Source: an uncultured Cryomorphaceae bacterium
Lineage (GTDB): Bacteria > Bacteroidota > Bacteroidia > Flavobacteriales > Schleiferiaceae
Direction of reading: 5' to 3'
Length of the DNA: 64,000 nucleotides
Assembly (NCBI GenBank): GCA_937120475.1
Contig: CAKZJV010000007.1
Coordinates: forward strand, 2,372,068-2,436,067
The translations under genes and the position numbers were made by a program. Numbering within the stretch: the stretch's first letter is position 1; each line of letters opens with the position of its first letter. Shown one piece after another: positions 8,741 to 17,499 of this stretch. Under the pieces are notes generated by a model. It made no database searches. It had not been told where the DNA came from and saw only the letters and a list, made by a program, of their open reading frames with translations.

Positions 8741-9394
8741 TCAGCTGATTGCCGGATATAAATTTTCGGCTTTAGCACTAACACGGGCCGGGAGCATAAA
8801 GGCGGCAAAGAACATGAGTGTGAGCAAGGAGAAGTAAAGCAAGTAGGTCCAGTGATTGGAGATTTGAAGATCGTGAAAAGCATGAAGGTAACTGGGCATA
8901 AGTAAAGGCAGGTAAAAGAAGTAAATCAACCCATCGTAAAAGGCCCGGGTCAAGTAAAAACGACTTTTACGGAGCTTCAGATAATTGTATAGAAGTGCCA
9001 CCACCAAGGCCAGGTCCATACCCAGAACATGGTTCATGAAGCTCGTCCCAAAGGGCAAGGTACTCAGGTAAAAATACCAGGCTGCACCTACCAAAATAGT
9101 AATCATAAACAGGGGCCAACCCAGGAAATCCAGCAGGGTGGAGCTCAATACCCTCAGAATTTTATCGCGAACCCTTTTTCGGGCCTCAACAATATAATCG
9201 TGGAAACCCTTACGGCCACCAAAAGCACGATGCGCCTTGAGCAGGGCTACCTTAAAGCGGATGCCAGGGTTCTGTTCTCTTTGCGCTTCCAAAGCGGTGG
9301 CGAAGTGGTCGATCAGTTCTTCCTGTACATCGTAGTATTTTACACCGTTCAGCGCCAGGTACCTCTTAATGGCTTTGATCTCTGCTTGCGTCAT
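8741..9394 (-). CDS. Small integral membrane protein paired with PadR
   Basis: A 217-residue protein with a soluble N-terminal helical part (MTQAEIKAIKRYL through about 85) and four predicted membrane segments (FLGWPLFMITILVGAAW, DLALVVALLYNYL, LIYFFYLPLLMPS, LLYFSLLTLMFFAAF). It overlaps the padR gene by ATGA. Genes of this layout commonly follow padR in Bacteroidota. The N-terminal part resembles the DUF1700/DUF1048 type of padR partners in general design, but I cannot assign it to a named family. Its function is unknown. Confidence 0.8.
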   Translation of the reverse strand: MTQAEIKAIKRYLALNGVKYYDVQEELIDHFATALEAQREQNPGIRFKVALLKAHRAFGGRKGFHDYIVEARKRVRDKILRVLSSTLLDFLGWPLFMITILVGAAWYFYLSTLPFGTSFMNHVLGMDLALVVALLYNYLKLRKSRFYLTRAFYDGLIYFFYLPLLMPSYLHAFHDLQISNHWTYLLYFSLLTLMFFAAFMLPARVSAKAENLYPAIS

Positions 9395-9723
9395 GTAGTT
9401 TTAGGGGCTAATATTCCACTGATGTTTTGAAGAAACTCCTGTAGTTCCTGCAACTTATCCACGGTAGCCCGCTCTCCTTTTTTGCTCAAACGGTAATATT
9501 TCCGGGTACGGCCGTCCACCTTGTGCGATTCCGTAAGCAGGTAACCTTGCGACTCCAGCTTGTGAAGGGCAGGGTATAAGGCACCTTCGGTAACGTTTAT
9601 CTGATCGGATGAATATTTTTTGATGTTCTGTATGATCTCATATCCATACATACGTCCGTTATCAGCCAACAATTTGAGCAGGATGGTGGATAAGGTGCCT
9701 TTGAGGAGTTGAGAGCCAGCCAT
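9391..9723 (-). CDS. PadR family transcriptional regulator
   Basis: A 110-residue winged-helix protein of the short PadR type (subfamily 2). LLKLLADNGRMYGYEIIQNIKK, then LYPALHKLESQGYL and GRTRKYYRLSKKG are the PadR signatures for helices 1-3 and the wing; a C-terminal helix would dimerise it. PadR proteins repress their own operon and respond to small hydrophobic ligands. Here the operon is padR plus the membrane protein. A 21-bp perfect inverted repeat sits between the promoter boxes just upstream and is the expected autoregulatory operator. Confidence 0.95.
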   Translation of the reverse strand: MAGSQLLKGTLSTILLKLLADNGRMYGYEIIQNIKKYSSDQINVTEGALYPALHKLESQGYLLTESHKVDGRTRKYYRLSKKGERATVDKLQELQEFLQNISGILAPKTT

Positions 9724-9727
9724 GACT

Positions 9728-9759
9728 CAAATATACCTATAAATAATAGGTATGTCAAA
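9728..9759 (-). promoter_or_regulatory. padR promoter with operator dyad inside the spacer
   Basis: On the minus strand TTTG (9756-9759), a 20-nt spacer and TATATTTG (9728-9735) match the Bacteroidota sigma-A promoter exactly. The inverted repeat ATACCTAT/ATAGGTAT (9733-9740 and 9746-9753, 5-nt centre) fills the spacer and overlaps the -7 box, so a bound dimer would block RNA polymerase. Only AGTC separates the -7 box from the ATG, suggesting a leaderless transcript. Confidence 0.8.
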
Positions 9760-9841
9760 TTCTTAGGATTACAGTGCCTTGAAGAGGGTGAAAACAATAA
9801 AGCGTAATCAGCTTATTTCCGTTAATAAGGTCGGTCTAAGA

Positions 9842-10477
9842 TCAGGAAACCGCCTTTTCCTGCTGAGTTTCTGATTCCTCTTCAGAAGGGTTGGCGAAAA
9901 CCGTTTTCTGGAAGAGCAACAATAAAGCCACCCCTACGGAAATAGCGGCATCGGCCAGGTTGAAGATCGGGCGGAAGAAAACAAAGTAATCACCGCCCCA
10001 AAAGGGGAGCCATTCCGGAAGATAGCCACGGAACAACGGAAAGTAAAACATATCCACCACCCGGCCGTATAAGAAGCCGGCATAACCCCCTTCGGCAGGC
10101 ATAAAAGTGGCCACCTGGTTATTGCTTTCGTTAAAAATGAGGCCGTAAAAGGCGGAGTCAATGATATTGCCCAGTGCACCGGCAAATATGAGCGAGACCG
10201 ATACAATGGCGATGGGCCTGGCTTTTTGCGCGGCCAGCCTGCGTAGCCAAATGAAAATGATGACCACGGTAATAATGCGGAAGAGGCTCAATGCCAATTT
10301 CCCCCAGTCCCCTCCAAACTCAAAGCCAAAGGCCATGCCCGGGTTTTCGGTAAACAGGATGATAAACCAATCGGTAATAGGAATCTGCTCGCTCAGTTCC
10401 ATGTGGGTTTTCACCCATATCTTGAGGATCTGATCGGCCAGTAAAACCAGAAAGATAATAAGCGAGGCTCTCTTCAA
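9842..10477 (-). CDS. lspA: Lipoprotein signal peptidase II
   Basis: LspA cleaves prolipoprotein signal peptides before the lipidated Cys in the inner membrane. The 211-residue product has four membrane helices and the two catalytic-Asp motifs: GNIIDSAFYG (GNxxDR-like) and FNLADAAISVG (FNxAD). ENPGMAFGF is the conserved NxGxAF segment. It starts with TTG at 10477, the only start that keeps the first helix with ADQILK; no ATG is available upstream. It has longer loops than E. coli LspA, as is common in Bacteroidota. It lies 8 nt after the dksA/traR-like gene. Confidence 0.96.
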   Translation of the reverse strand: MKRASLIIFLVLLADQILKIWVKTHMELSEQIPITDWFIILFTENPGMAFGFEFGGDWGKLALSLFRIITVVIIFIWLRRLAAQKARPIAIVSVSLIFAGALGNIIDSAFYGLIFNESNNQVATFMPAEGGYAGFLYGRVVDMFYFPLFRGYLPEWLPFWGGDYFVFFRPIFNLADAAISVGVALLLLFQKTVFANPSEEESETQQEKAVS

Positions 10478-10485
10478 ACCGTATT

Positions 10486-10863
10486 TTATTGGCGGTTTTT
10501 AGCCTCGATGCTCAAGGTGGCGTGGGGCACCAGCTTGAGACGTTCCTTATCAATGAGTTTACCGGTTACCCGGCAAATGCCGTAGGTTTTATTCTCGATA
10601 CGGATCAACGCATTTTTAAGGTCGCGGATGAACTTTTCCTGGCGAACCGCCAACTGGCTGTTGGCCTCCTTGCTCATTACATCACTGCCTTCTTCAAAAG
10701 CCTTGAAGGTAGGTGAAGTATCGTCCGTACCATTGTCTCTATCGTTGGCAAAGGTTTCCTTTAGCAGGGCCAGGTCGTTTTCGGCCTTGGCTTTTTTCTC
10801 TTCAATAATAGCTTTGAACTCAGCTAATTCTTTATCGGAATATCTTATTTTTTCTTCAGCCAT
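10486..10863 (-). CDS. DksA/TraR-family RNA polymerase-associated protein, zinc site degenerate
   Basis: A 125-residue protein with a long N-terminal helical hairpin and the C-terminal globular end YGICRVTGKLIDKERLKLVPHATLSIEAK. The C4 zinc finger of DksA is reduced to a single Cys, as in many Bacteroidota members. The fold class binds in the secondary channel of RNA polymerase and can cooperate with ppGpp; this role is inferred from family. It forms an operon with lspA. A TATATTTG -7 box is present at 10917-10924. Confidence 0.9.
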   Translation of the reverse strand: MAEEKIRYSDKELAEFKAIIEEKKAKAENDLALLKETFANDRDNGTDDTSPTFKAFEEGSDVMSKEANSQLAVRQEKFIRDLKNALIRIENKTYGICRVTGKLIDKERLKLVPHATLSIEAKNRQ

Positions 10864-10916
10864 AACTTTTTTGTTTTATAATTGGCTCACATTTAGCATT
10901 TTCTAAAAAAAGCGCC

Positions 10917-10924
10917 CAAATATA
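10917..10924 (-). promoter_or_regulatory. -7 box (TATATTTG) for the dksA/traR-like and lspA operon
   Basis: The minus strand reads TATATTTG in the gap between ileS and the dksA/traR-like gene, a perfect match to TAnnTTTG. No clear TTTG is found 19-21 nt upstream, so the -33 element is weak. The predicted leader is about 45 nt. Confidence 0.5.
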
Positions 10925-10937
10925 AAAATTTAAGTGC

Positions 10938-13900
10938 TCAGATTTTACTCAGCGTGATTTGGGTTCTTATATCGTCAAACTCCACCTCCGTTCCGTTTTC
11001 CAGATGGGAGACTAACTCCAAATGATCTGCTAAGGTTTCGCTGGCAATGTAACTTTTATTTTGGGCTACTGCGCTTTCCAGTACATCGCTTTTTTGCACT
11101 TTAACACGAATACGGTCGGTAACCTCCAGCCCGGAGTCTTTGCGAAGGTTCTGAATCCGGTTGATCAGCTCACGGGCAACCCCTTCATAACGTAAACTTT
11201 CCGTAATTGTGATATCGAGGGCTACAGTAGTTCCTCCTTCAACCGCCACCAGCCAACCGGGAATATCCTCGGTGATGATCTCTACATCGGCCAGCTCAAT
11301 ACGTACTTCTTCGCCTTCTAACCCTATGGAGTAGTAGCCGTTGCTTTCCAGTTGGCCGATTTGATCCTGGTTCATTGCAGTGATGGCACCGGCTACCTGT
11401 TTCATTTGTTTGCCGAAGCGGGGTCCCAGCTTTTTAAAGTCGGGTTTCACCTTTTTGGTTAACACTCCGGAGGCATCGCGAATGATTTCCATCTCCTTTA
11501 CGTTCACCTCCGAGAGTACAATATCGCGAATACTTTCGATCAGTTCCACCGTTTCATCCTTTAGGGCGGGAACCATCATTTTTTGCAGGGGCTGGCGCAC
11601 TTTGATTTGCTCTTTTTTACGCAGGGAAAGAACCATAGAGCTCAGGCGTTGGGCCATTTCCATGCGTTGGTTGAGGTGCTCATCAATCAAGCCGGTTCGT
11701 GCATCGGCCAGGTAGCTCAGGTGTACGGATTCTTCCCTGGAGCTTTCAGGAAGGTGAGCGGTGAGGTTTTGATACAACCAATCGGCAAAGAAGGGTGCTA
11801 CGGGGCTCATGAGCTGACTCAGGGTATAGAGGCAGTCGTACAGCGTTTCGTAGGCCATTTGCTTGTCCTCGTTCATTTCGCCTTTCCAGAAACGCCTGCG
11901 GCTTAAGCGAACGTACCAGTTGCTGAGTTCTTCATCTACAAACTCCTGGATGGCCCGCGCAGCGCGGGTAGGTTCGTAATCGTTGTAACTGTTTTTTACG
12001 GTTTGCCGCAATACCTCCAGGCGCGAGAGTATCCACCGGTCCAGTTCGGGGCGCTGCTCAACCTGGGTTTGTGGGCCATTGGTGGTTTGGAAACCATCTA
12101 TATTGGCGTACAGGGCAAAGAAGGAGTAAGTGTTGTACAGGGTTCCAAAAAATTTGCGCTGTACTTCGGCTATACCTTCCAAATCAAAGCGCAGGTTGTC
12201 CCAGGGTTGGGCGTTGGAGATCATATACCAGCGCACCGGATCAGCACCGTATTTTTCCATGGTTTCAAAGGGGTCGGCTGCGTTGCCCAAGCGTTTGGAC
12301 ATTTTCTGGCCGTTTTTATCCAGCACCAAACCGTTGGATACCACATTTTTATAGGCCACCGAATCAAATACCATGGTGCCGATGGCGTGCAGGGTGTAAA
12401 ACCAGCCACGGGTTTGGTCCACCCCTTCGGCTATAAAGTCAGCCGGAAAATTCTGTTCAAATAATTCCTTGTTCTCAAAAGGATAATGCCATTGGGCATA
12501 GGGCATAGAGCCGGAATCAAACCAAACGTCAATAAGGTCGGCTTCACGCTTCATGGGTTCCCCTTGGGATGAAACCAGGGTAATGTTATCCACAATATGG
12601 CGGTGGAGGTCCACCTTTTCGTAATTGGACTCCTCCATATTACCGGGCTCAAAATCACGAAAGGGGTGATGCTCCATCATGCCGGCCTTTACCGCTTCAT
12701 CACAGGCGGTTTTAAGCTCCTCCACACTGCCGAATATCCTGCGCTCACTGCCGTCTTCCGTACTCCAGATAGGGAGTGGAATGCCCCAGTAACGGGAACG
12801 GCTCAGGTTCCAGTCGTTGGCATTTTCCAGCCAATTGCCAAAACGGCCTTCACCGGTGGATTTGGGCTTCCAGTTGATGGTTTTATTGAGGGTCACCAGC
12901 TTTTCCTTTTCGGCTGTAACGCGAATGAACCAACTATCCAAAGGGTAGTAAAGTACCGGTTTGTCGGTGCGCCAGCAATGGGGATAGCTGTGCACGTATT
13001 TTTCCACTTTAAAGGCTTTGTTCTCTTCCTTCAGTTTGATGGCAATTTCCACGTCCACCGATTTTTCGGGGGCTTCACCATCCGTATAATATTCGTTCTT
13101 CACGTATTTACCCGCGTGTTCGCCCATCTGCTTCCGGAAGCGGCCCTGCAAATCGACTAAGGGCACGGGGTTGTCATTATCATCCAGCACCAGCAAGGGG
13201 GGTACGGGAGGCAAAGCTTCGCGGGCCACCTTGGCATCATCGGCACCGAAGGTAGGGGCGGTGTGTACAATACCGGTACCGTCTTCGGTGGTTACAAAAT
13301 CACCACTGATAACCCGGAAGGCATTTTCCGGATTTTCATAGGGTAGTGCGTAGGGCAACAATTGTTCGTAGCGCAGTTCCAGCAGGTCGGTACCCAGGCC
13401 TTCCCAAACAATGGTCCAAGGGATGTTTTTACCCTTGCCATCGTATTCGTTGAGCGGCTGGTCTTTTTGATCCTCCTTAAAATATTTACCCAGCAGGTTT
13501 TTGGCCAGCACTACTTTTTGTGGCTCCTGGGTGTATTGGTTGAAGGTTTCCACCATAACGTACACAATGCTTTTACCCACGGTTAAAGCGGTGTTGGAGG
13601 GAAGTGTCCAGGGCGTGGTGGTCCAGGCCAGGAAATAAACTTTGTCGGTTATTTTAACCGCCTTACCAAAGGTTTTTTCAAAACGCTCATTCCTCAGCAC
13701 TGGGAACTGTGCAATTATGGTAGTGTCGGTTACATCGCGATAAGCCCCGGGCATATTGATCTCATGAGAGCTCAGCCCCGTACCGGCCTTGGGCGAGTAA
13801 GGCTGTATGGTGTAACCTTTATAAATGAGGTCTTTATCCCAGAGCTGTTTAAGCAACCACCACACCGTTTCCATGTACTTGGGCTTGTAGGTGATGTAAG

Positions 13901-14345
13901 GATCGTCCATATCCACCCAATAGCCCATTTGCTCGGTGAGCTCGTTCCACTTATCGGTATAACGCATCACGGCCTTTTTACAGGCCTCGTTGTATTCCTC
14001 AACGGATATCTTTTTACCGATATCCTCTTTGGTGATACCCAGTTCTTTTTCCACACCCAGCTCTACCGGCAGTCCGTGGGTATCCCATCCGGCCTTGCGT
14101 TTCACCTGGAAACCTTCCAGGGTTTTAAAGCGGCAGAAAATGTCTTTGATGGCACGGGCCATTACGTGGTGAATGCCCGGCATACCATTAGCGGAAGGGG
14201 GACCTTCGTAAAAGGTAAAAGCCTCCTTACCCTGCCGGGAAGAAATGCTTTTTTCAAAGGTGCCGTTATCTTTCCAATACTGCAGGATCTCACGGCTGAT
14301 GGCCGAGGTGTCCAGATGCTTGAACTCTGGATATAACTTAGACAT
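10938..14345 (-). CDS. ileS: Isoleucyl-tRNA synthetase, long eukaryote-like type
   Basis: Charges tRNA-Ile. At 1135 residues it is of the long IleRS2 type rather than the about 940-residue bacterial type. The HIGH-box equivalent is GIHH (57-60, in GPPSANGMPGIHH) and the second signature is KMSKR in KNGQKMSKRLGN. WTTTPWTLPSN marks the editing domain start, and an anticodon-binding domain plus C-terminal extension follow. IleRS2 enzymes are often naturally less sensitive to mupirocin; this is family knowledge, not visible here. A near-perfect palindrome (14351-14366) lies just before the ATG in the leader. Confidence 0.98.
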   Translation of the reverse strand: MSKLYPEFKHLDTSAISREILQYWKDNGTFEKSISSRQGKEAFTFYEGPPSANGMPGIHHVMARAIKDIFCRFKTLEGFQVKRKAGWDTHGLPVELGVEKELGITKEDIGKKISVEEYNEACKKAVMRYTDKWNELTEQMGYWVDMDDPYITYKPKYMETVWWLLKQLWDKDLIYKGYTIQPYSPKAGTGLSSHEINMPGAYRDVTDTTIIAQFPVLRNERFEKTFGKAVKITDKVYFLAWTTTPWTLPSNTALTVGKSIVYVMVETFNQYTQEPQKVVLAKNLLGKYFKEDQKDQPLNEYDGKGKNIPWTIVWEGLGTDLLELRYEQLLPYALPYENPENAFRVISGDFVTTEDGTGIVHTAPTFGADDAKVAREALPPVPPLLVLDDNDNPVPLVDLQGRFRKQMGEHAGKYVKNEYYTDGEAPEKSVDVEIAIKLKEENKAFKVEKYVHSYPHCWRTDKPVLYYPLDSWFIRVTAEKEKLVTLNKTINWKPKSTGEGRFGNWLENANDWNLSRSRYWGIPLPIWSTEDGSERRIFGSVEELKTACDEAVKAGMMEHHPFRDFEPGNMEESNYEKVDLHRHIVDNITLVSSQGEPMKREADLIDVWFDSGSMPYAQWHYPFENKELFEQNFPADFIAEGVDQTRGWFYTLHAIGTMVFDSVAYKNVVSNGLVLDKNGQKMSKRLGNAADPFETMEKYGADPVRWYMISNAQPWDNLRFDLEGIAEVQRKFFGTLYNTYSFFALYANIDGFQTTNGPQTQVEQRPELDRWILSRLEVLRQTVKNSYNDYEPTRAARAIQEFVDEELSNWYVRLSRRRFWKGEMNEDKQMAYETLYDCLYTLSQLMSPVAPFFADWLYQNLTAHLPESSREESVHLSYLADARTGLIDEHLNQRMEMAQRLSSMVLSLRKKEQIKVRQPLQKMMVPALKDETVELIESIRDIVLSEVNVKEMEIIRDASGVLTKKVKPDFKKLGPRFGKQMKQVAGAITAMNQDQIGQLESNGYYSIGLEGEEVRIELADVEIITEDIPGWLVAVEGGTTVALDITITESLRYEGVARELINRIQNLRKDSGLEVTDRIRVKVQKSDVLESAVAQNKSYIASETLADHLELVSHLENGTEVEFDDIRTQITLSKI

Positions 14346-14350
14346 GTAAG

Positions 14351-14366
14351 GCTCTTTTTAAAGAGC
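14351..14366. repeat. Palindrome in the ileS leader
   Basis: GCTCTTT and AAAGAGC flank a 2-nt centre, ending 6 nt from the ileS start codon. It could form a small hairpin near the ribosome-binding region. There is no T-box-like structure; the leader is only about 55 nt long. Confidence 0.4.
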
Positions 14367-14439
14367 TGCGAATTTAGTAATTATCGGGCGGAAGAGGTGT
14401 TTAACGGTCTGCTTTTTAGGAGCAGAAGGCTTAAACGAC

Positions 14440-14473
14440 AAAGCCCGGTATCTCTAAGGGAAAACCGGGCTTT
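14440..14473 (-). terminator. Terminator-like hairpin after cassette 1
   Basis: AAAGCCCGGT (14440-14449) pairs perfectly with ACCGGGCTTT (14464-14473) across a 14-nt loop. It lies 21 nt past the stop of the small protein of cassette 1. The T-tract on the minus strand is short, so termination may be partial. Confidence 0.65.
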
Positions 14474-14494
14474 GCATGGCTTTAAAAGGGATGG

Positions 14495-14683
14495 CTATCG
14501 TAAACTTTTCTTCAGATCATACGCCTTTTTCCCACCGTATATAGCTCCGGCCCCGATGAGGACCTCCACCAGGCCGAAGGGAGTGGGCGCATCCGGTTCC
14601 TCCGGTTGAGCCAGCGCGCTGGTGGCGCAAAGCGTTAGAAATGCAAGCAGGAAAGTATATTTTTTAAGAAAGGACATAGTCAT
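14495..14683 (-). CDS. Cassette 1 small secreted peptide (PDAPTPFG family)
   Basis: A 62-residue protein. Residues 1-26 are a signal peptide ending ALAQ. The mature part is about 36 residues: PEEPDAPTPFG, a 14-residue hydrophobic stretch (LVEVLIGAGAIYGG) and a basic tail KKAYDLKKSLR. Pro-rich motif, short helix and basic tail is the three-part layout of C-terminal sorting signals of the PEP-CTERM/PID-CTERM kind, but here it makes up the whole mature protein. Four near copies lie at 24267, 29444, 37420 and 45535, each 14-16 nt after a large T9SS gene. It is closest to the copy at 45535. Function unknown. Confidence 0.88.
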   Translation of the reverse strand: MTMSFLKKYTFLLAFLTLCATSALAQPEEPDAPTPFGLVEVLIGAGAIYGGKKAYDLKKSLR

Positions 14684-14697
14684 GTATATTTAAGAGG

Positions 14698-17478
14698 TTA
14701 GCGAATTACTTTAACAGATTGGCGGAAGTTATCGGCCTCAACCTTCAGAATATAAAGACCATGGCCCTTAACCGGGAAAGATACTAAGCCATTCTGGCCT
14801 TCCAGCCGGTGCATCAACTGCCCCGCCAGGTTGTACACCTCCACCGAAGCATCCCTTAAAATACCCAGTTCCAGGTGCAACCCCTCATCGTTGGTATAGC
14901 CGTAAATCGGAGCCTCTTCCACGGGCTCATCCGTGCCGATGGTCGATTGCGCAAACTTCAGGATAAAGCGATCCGGACCAAAGCTGTTGTCCTGGATAAA
15001 GTGGTAGTCACCCGTAGTAAGATCGTGGTTGATATTCAATTTACGATCCTCCAGGATCACCTGTCCGAACGACTGCAAGCGGGACACATCCGCCTGTATG
15101 GTCATAGCATCCCCATCCTGGCTGTAATCCAGTTTTAGCGGGAAGCTCCAGGTAGCCGTGTGAGGTACTCTACAGATAGAATAAGCATCCTGCCCCAGGG
15201 CCACGTAGAAGTTAGGAGACGGGCTGCGGTTGAGCAGCTTGCGTGCATCCAGTTTAGGGTCAAAACCAGGAGTAGCCTGGTGATCGAAGCCAATAAAAAG
15301 TCCATCCGCAGAGGAAGAATCCAATACCGTCAGCCAAACCCCGTCCACCGCTGAAGTTTTCATCAAACCGGTAGAAGGGGCGGTAACCCGCTGATCCTGA
15401 TCGAAGGTAAAACTACCCGGGGAGCTGCTGGACGTCTGTATCCAGAGGCCCTGGAAGGGTGCCAGATACTGTGTACCCCCGTTGGTGCCTACCCCACTTA
15501 CGTAGGAAGCGTAAGAGCCACCCTTATTCACATAAAAAGCATTACTCATGCCGGCCGGCAGACTTTGCCCGCTCCAGTCATATTGCGAGGGGTAAGGGTT
15601 GGCCAGGTAATTCCAACCTTCGGTAGCACTTTGGGAAGTTCCCCCTACAAAACCTACCGAAGCGTTCTGACCATCGTTATAGCCGAGGCTAACCGAAATA
15701 TCCCCGCTAACTACTGTTCCGTCCAATTCGGTAACCCCGCTCCCGTTGATGAGAAAGGTACCGGAAGCGTTGGTGCCCGCATAAATAGCGTATCCCCGTC
15801 CGTTGGCCGCCACGTCCGTTAAAGCCGAAGGTGCCTCCCAGGCGGCATTAGCCGCATTCCACTGCCAGATGGTGCCTTGGCTACTGTTGGCCGCTACCAT
15901 GGTTTGCCCCTGATTGAACTCTTCCAGTGTGGCATTGGTAAAGGGCGAGCCTAGGTAGTAATAGCGTGCAGTAGAAACGTCCAACCATGCCTGGGCACTG
16001 ACATTGCCTAGCACCGTACCAGCCCCTATGAGCTGGCCATAGGAAGTGGCCGAAGAAGCGGTCAGGGTCAAGCTATCGTTGGTTTGGAGGGTGGTGCCGG
16101 AGTTTAGCTGAACCACACCTTCAAAATCGATCGAAACATTTGTGACGGATTGACTTTCACCGCTGAACACCAGTGTGCCAGCTCCGGTAATTTTATTTGA
16201 AGAGCTGCTGGACTGGCCAACAGCATTGGACACCGAATTAACCCCGGCATTATTTCCTGCCGCTGTGCCCTGGTTAAAGCGGTAATAGGAAACAAGGCCT
16301 GTTTCATTTCCGGATAATTCACTGTTCATATGGTTTTGAAGTTCACTTTGGCTCCTGGCCACGTTCCAGATGCGTACTTCATCTATTGAACCGTCAAAAT
16401 ACCTGGAAATACTACCCTCCGAGCGTGCGCCTATGTACAGTTCAGAAGCACCGCTATATACCGTACCAGCTATTGAATTGGTGCCGTCAGCGGTGCCATT
16501 CACAAAGGCACGCATGGTAGATCCATCGTAGGTAAGGGCAATATGATACCAGGTTCCGGCACTCAGGTTGGTGCTTCCGCTAAAAAATTGTTCAGCAGAT
16601 CCGTCCAGGCTTATGGAATACTCCATAACTCCTGAGGACAGCAGCAATAAAGAGAATTCCCTCTCGCCATTGGCAAACTTAGATACTGTTGAGGCGGTAT
16701 TGGAGAGTGCGTCAGCATTAATCCAGGCCTCTACCGTTAAACCGTTACTGAAATCAAATACGCCATTATTATTGCCTACTGAAATATAATCGTCCGATCC
16801 GTCAAAGTTAAGCCCGTTAGCCGGGGTTCCACTTCCATTGAAAGTGCTCCCGGCCCCTGAAACCCAGTTAGAACTGTTACCGCTTAGGGCAAAGCCATTG
16901 AGTGAGCCAGATATACCCGCTGAAACTTGTGCAGAAATATTTCCGCTAATATCTACCGTGTCACCATTGCCAATATTCAGGGTTACTCCATCAAGGATTA
17001 AATCTTTAGCGGTAAAACTTCCCGGGCTGATGGAACTATTGATCCTCGCACTCTTTAAGTTATTGGGAACGCCATTACTCCAACTGCTTCCATTCCAGGT
17101 GATAAGCTCAGTACTCACATATCCTTCCAGGCTTGGTGCGGGGGCAGAACCATTTACCACCTGCCAGCCTGTTTTGGGTGGTCTTAAACTATCAGAAGCC
17201 GCAGTGTACAATATCGCGCCAGTGCTATCAACAATATTCCAGCCACTGCCGTTTTTTCGGATTTGATAAGCGGAAACGTCATATCCTTCTCCATCACAGT
17301 TTATAATGGAGTAAAAGCGATTGGTTGAGGCGGTATTGTTATTCTGTACGTAGGCAATATTTGCTTTGGCTTCCCCCGAACCGGATACAATTACAATTCG
17401 ATTAAAGCCGGTTTGAGCAAAACAAACCAGGGAGCTTAAGCCCGCGATACATCCGAATACTACTTTTTTTAAATACAT
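14698..17478 (-). CDS. Cassette 1 large secreted protein: LamG head, shared tail, T9SS sorting domain
   Basis: A 926-residue protein with signal peptide (to about 22, ending CFAQ). A LamG/concanavalin-like domain spans about 225-400 (LNFDGSDDYISVG, GTWYHIALTYDGS, GSIDEVRIWNVARS). The shared tail runs from about 479 (SYGQLIGAGTVLGN) to the end. The final about 75 residues are a type A T9SS sorting domain (VEVYNLAGQL, GLYILKVEADNF, terminal VKVIR), so the protein should cross the outer membrane and be displayed or released. Residues about 479-745 resemble cassettes 2 and 3, but 750-926 resemble cassettes 4 and 5, indicating a mosaic. It follows the 195-residue gene by 21 nt. Confidence 0.9.
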   Translation of the reverse strand: MYLKKVVFGCIAGLSSLVCFAQTGFNRIVIVSGSGEAKANIAYVQNNNTASTNRFYSIINCDGEGYDVSAYQIRKNGSGWNIVDSTGAILYTAASDSLRPPKTGWQVVNGSAPAPSLEGYVSTELITWNGSSWSNGVPNNLKSARINSSISPGSFTAKDLILDGVTLNIGNGDTVDISGNISAQVSAGISGSLNGFALSGNSSNWVSGAGSTFNGSGTPANGLNFDGSDDYISVGNNNGVFDFSNGLTVEAWINADALSNTASTVSKFANGEREFSLLLLSSGVMEYSISLDGSAEQFFSGSTNLSAGTWYHIALTYDGSTMRAFVNGTADGTNSIAGTVYSGASELYIGARSEGSISRYFDGSIDEVRIWNVARSQSELQNHMNSELSGNETGLVSYYRFNQGTAAGNNAGVNSVSNAVGQSSSSSNKITGAGTLVFSGESQSVTNVSIDFEGVVQLNSGTTLQTNDSLTLTASSATSYGQLIGAGTVLGNVSAQAWLDVSTARYYYLGSPFTNATLEEFNQGQTMVAANSSQGTIWQWNAANAAWEAPSALTDVAANGRGYAIYAGTNASGTFLINGSGVTELDGTVVSGDISVSLGYNDGQNASVGFVGGTSQSATEGWNYLANPYPSQYDWSGQSLPAGMSNAFYVNKGGSYASYVSGVGTNGGTQYLAPFQGLWIQTSSSSPGSFTFDQDQRVTAPSTGLMKTSAVDGVWLTVLDSSSADGLFIGFDHQATPGFDPKLDARKLLNRSPSPNFYVALGQDAYSICRVPHTATWSFPLKLDYSQDGDAMTIQADVSRLQSFGQVILEDRKLNINHDLTTGDYHFIQDNSFGPDRFILKFAQSTIGTDEPVEEAPIYGYTNDEGLHLELGILRDASVEVYNLAGQLMHRLEGQNGLVSFPVKGHGLYILKVEADNFRQSVKVIR

Positions 17479-17499
17479 ATCAATAAAACTTAAGCGAGC

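Noticed and set aside
13764-14336. 190-codon plus-strand ORF opposite ileS
   Set aside because: The minus strand encodes the conserved IleRS N-terminus, so this is an antisense shadow.
14346-14400. T-box riboswitch in front of ileS
   Set aside because: The leader is about 55 nt and has only one small palindrome, far too short for a T-box.
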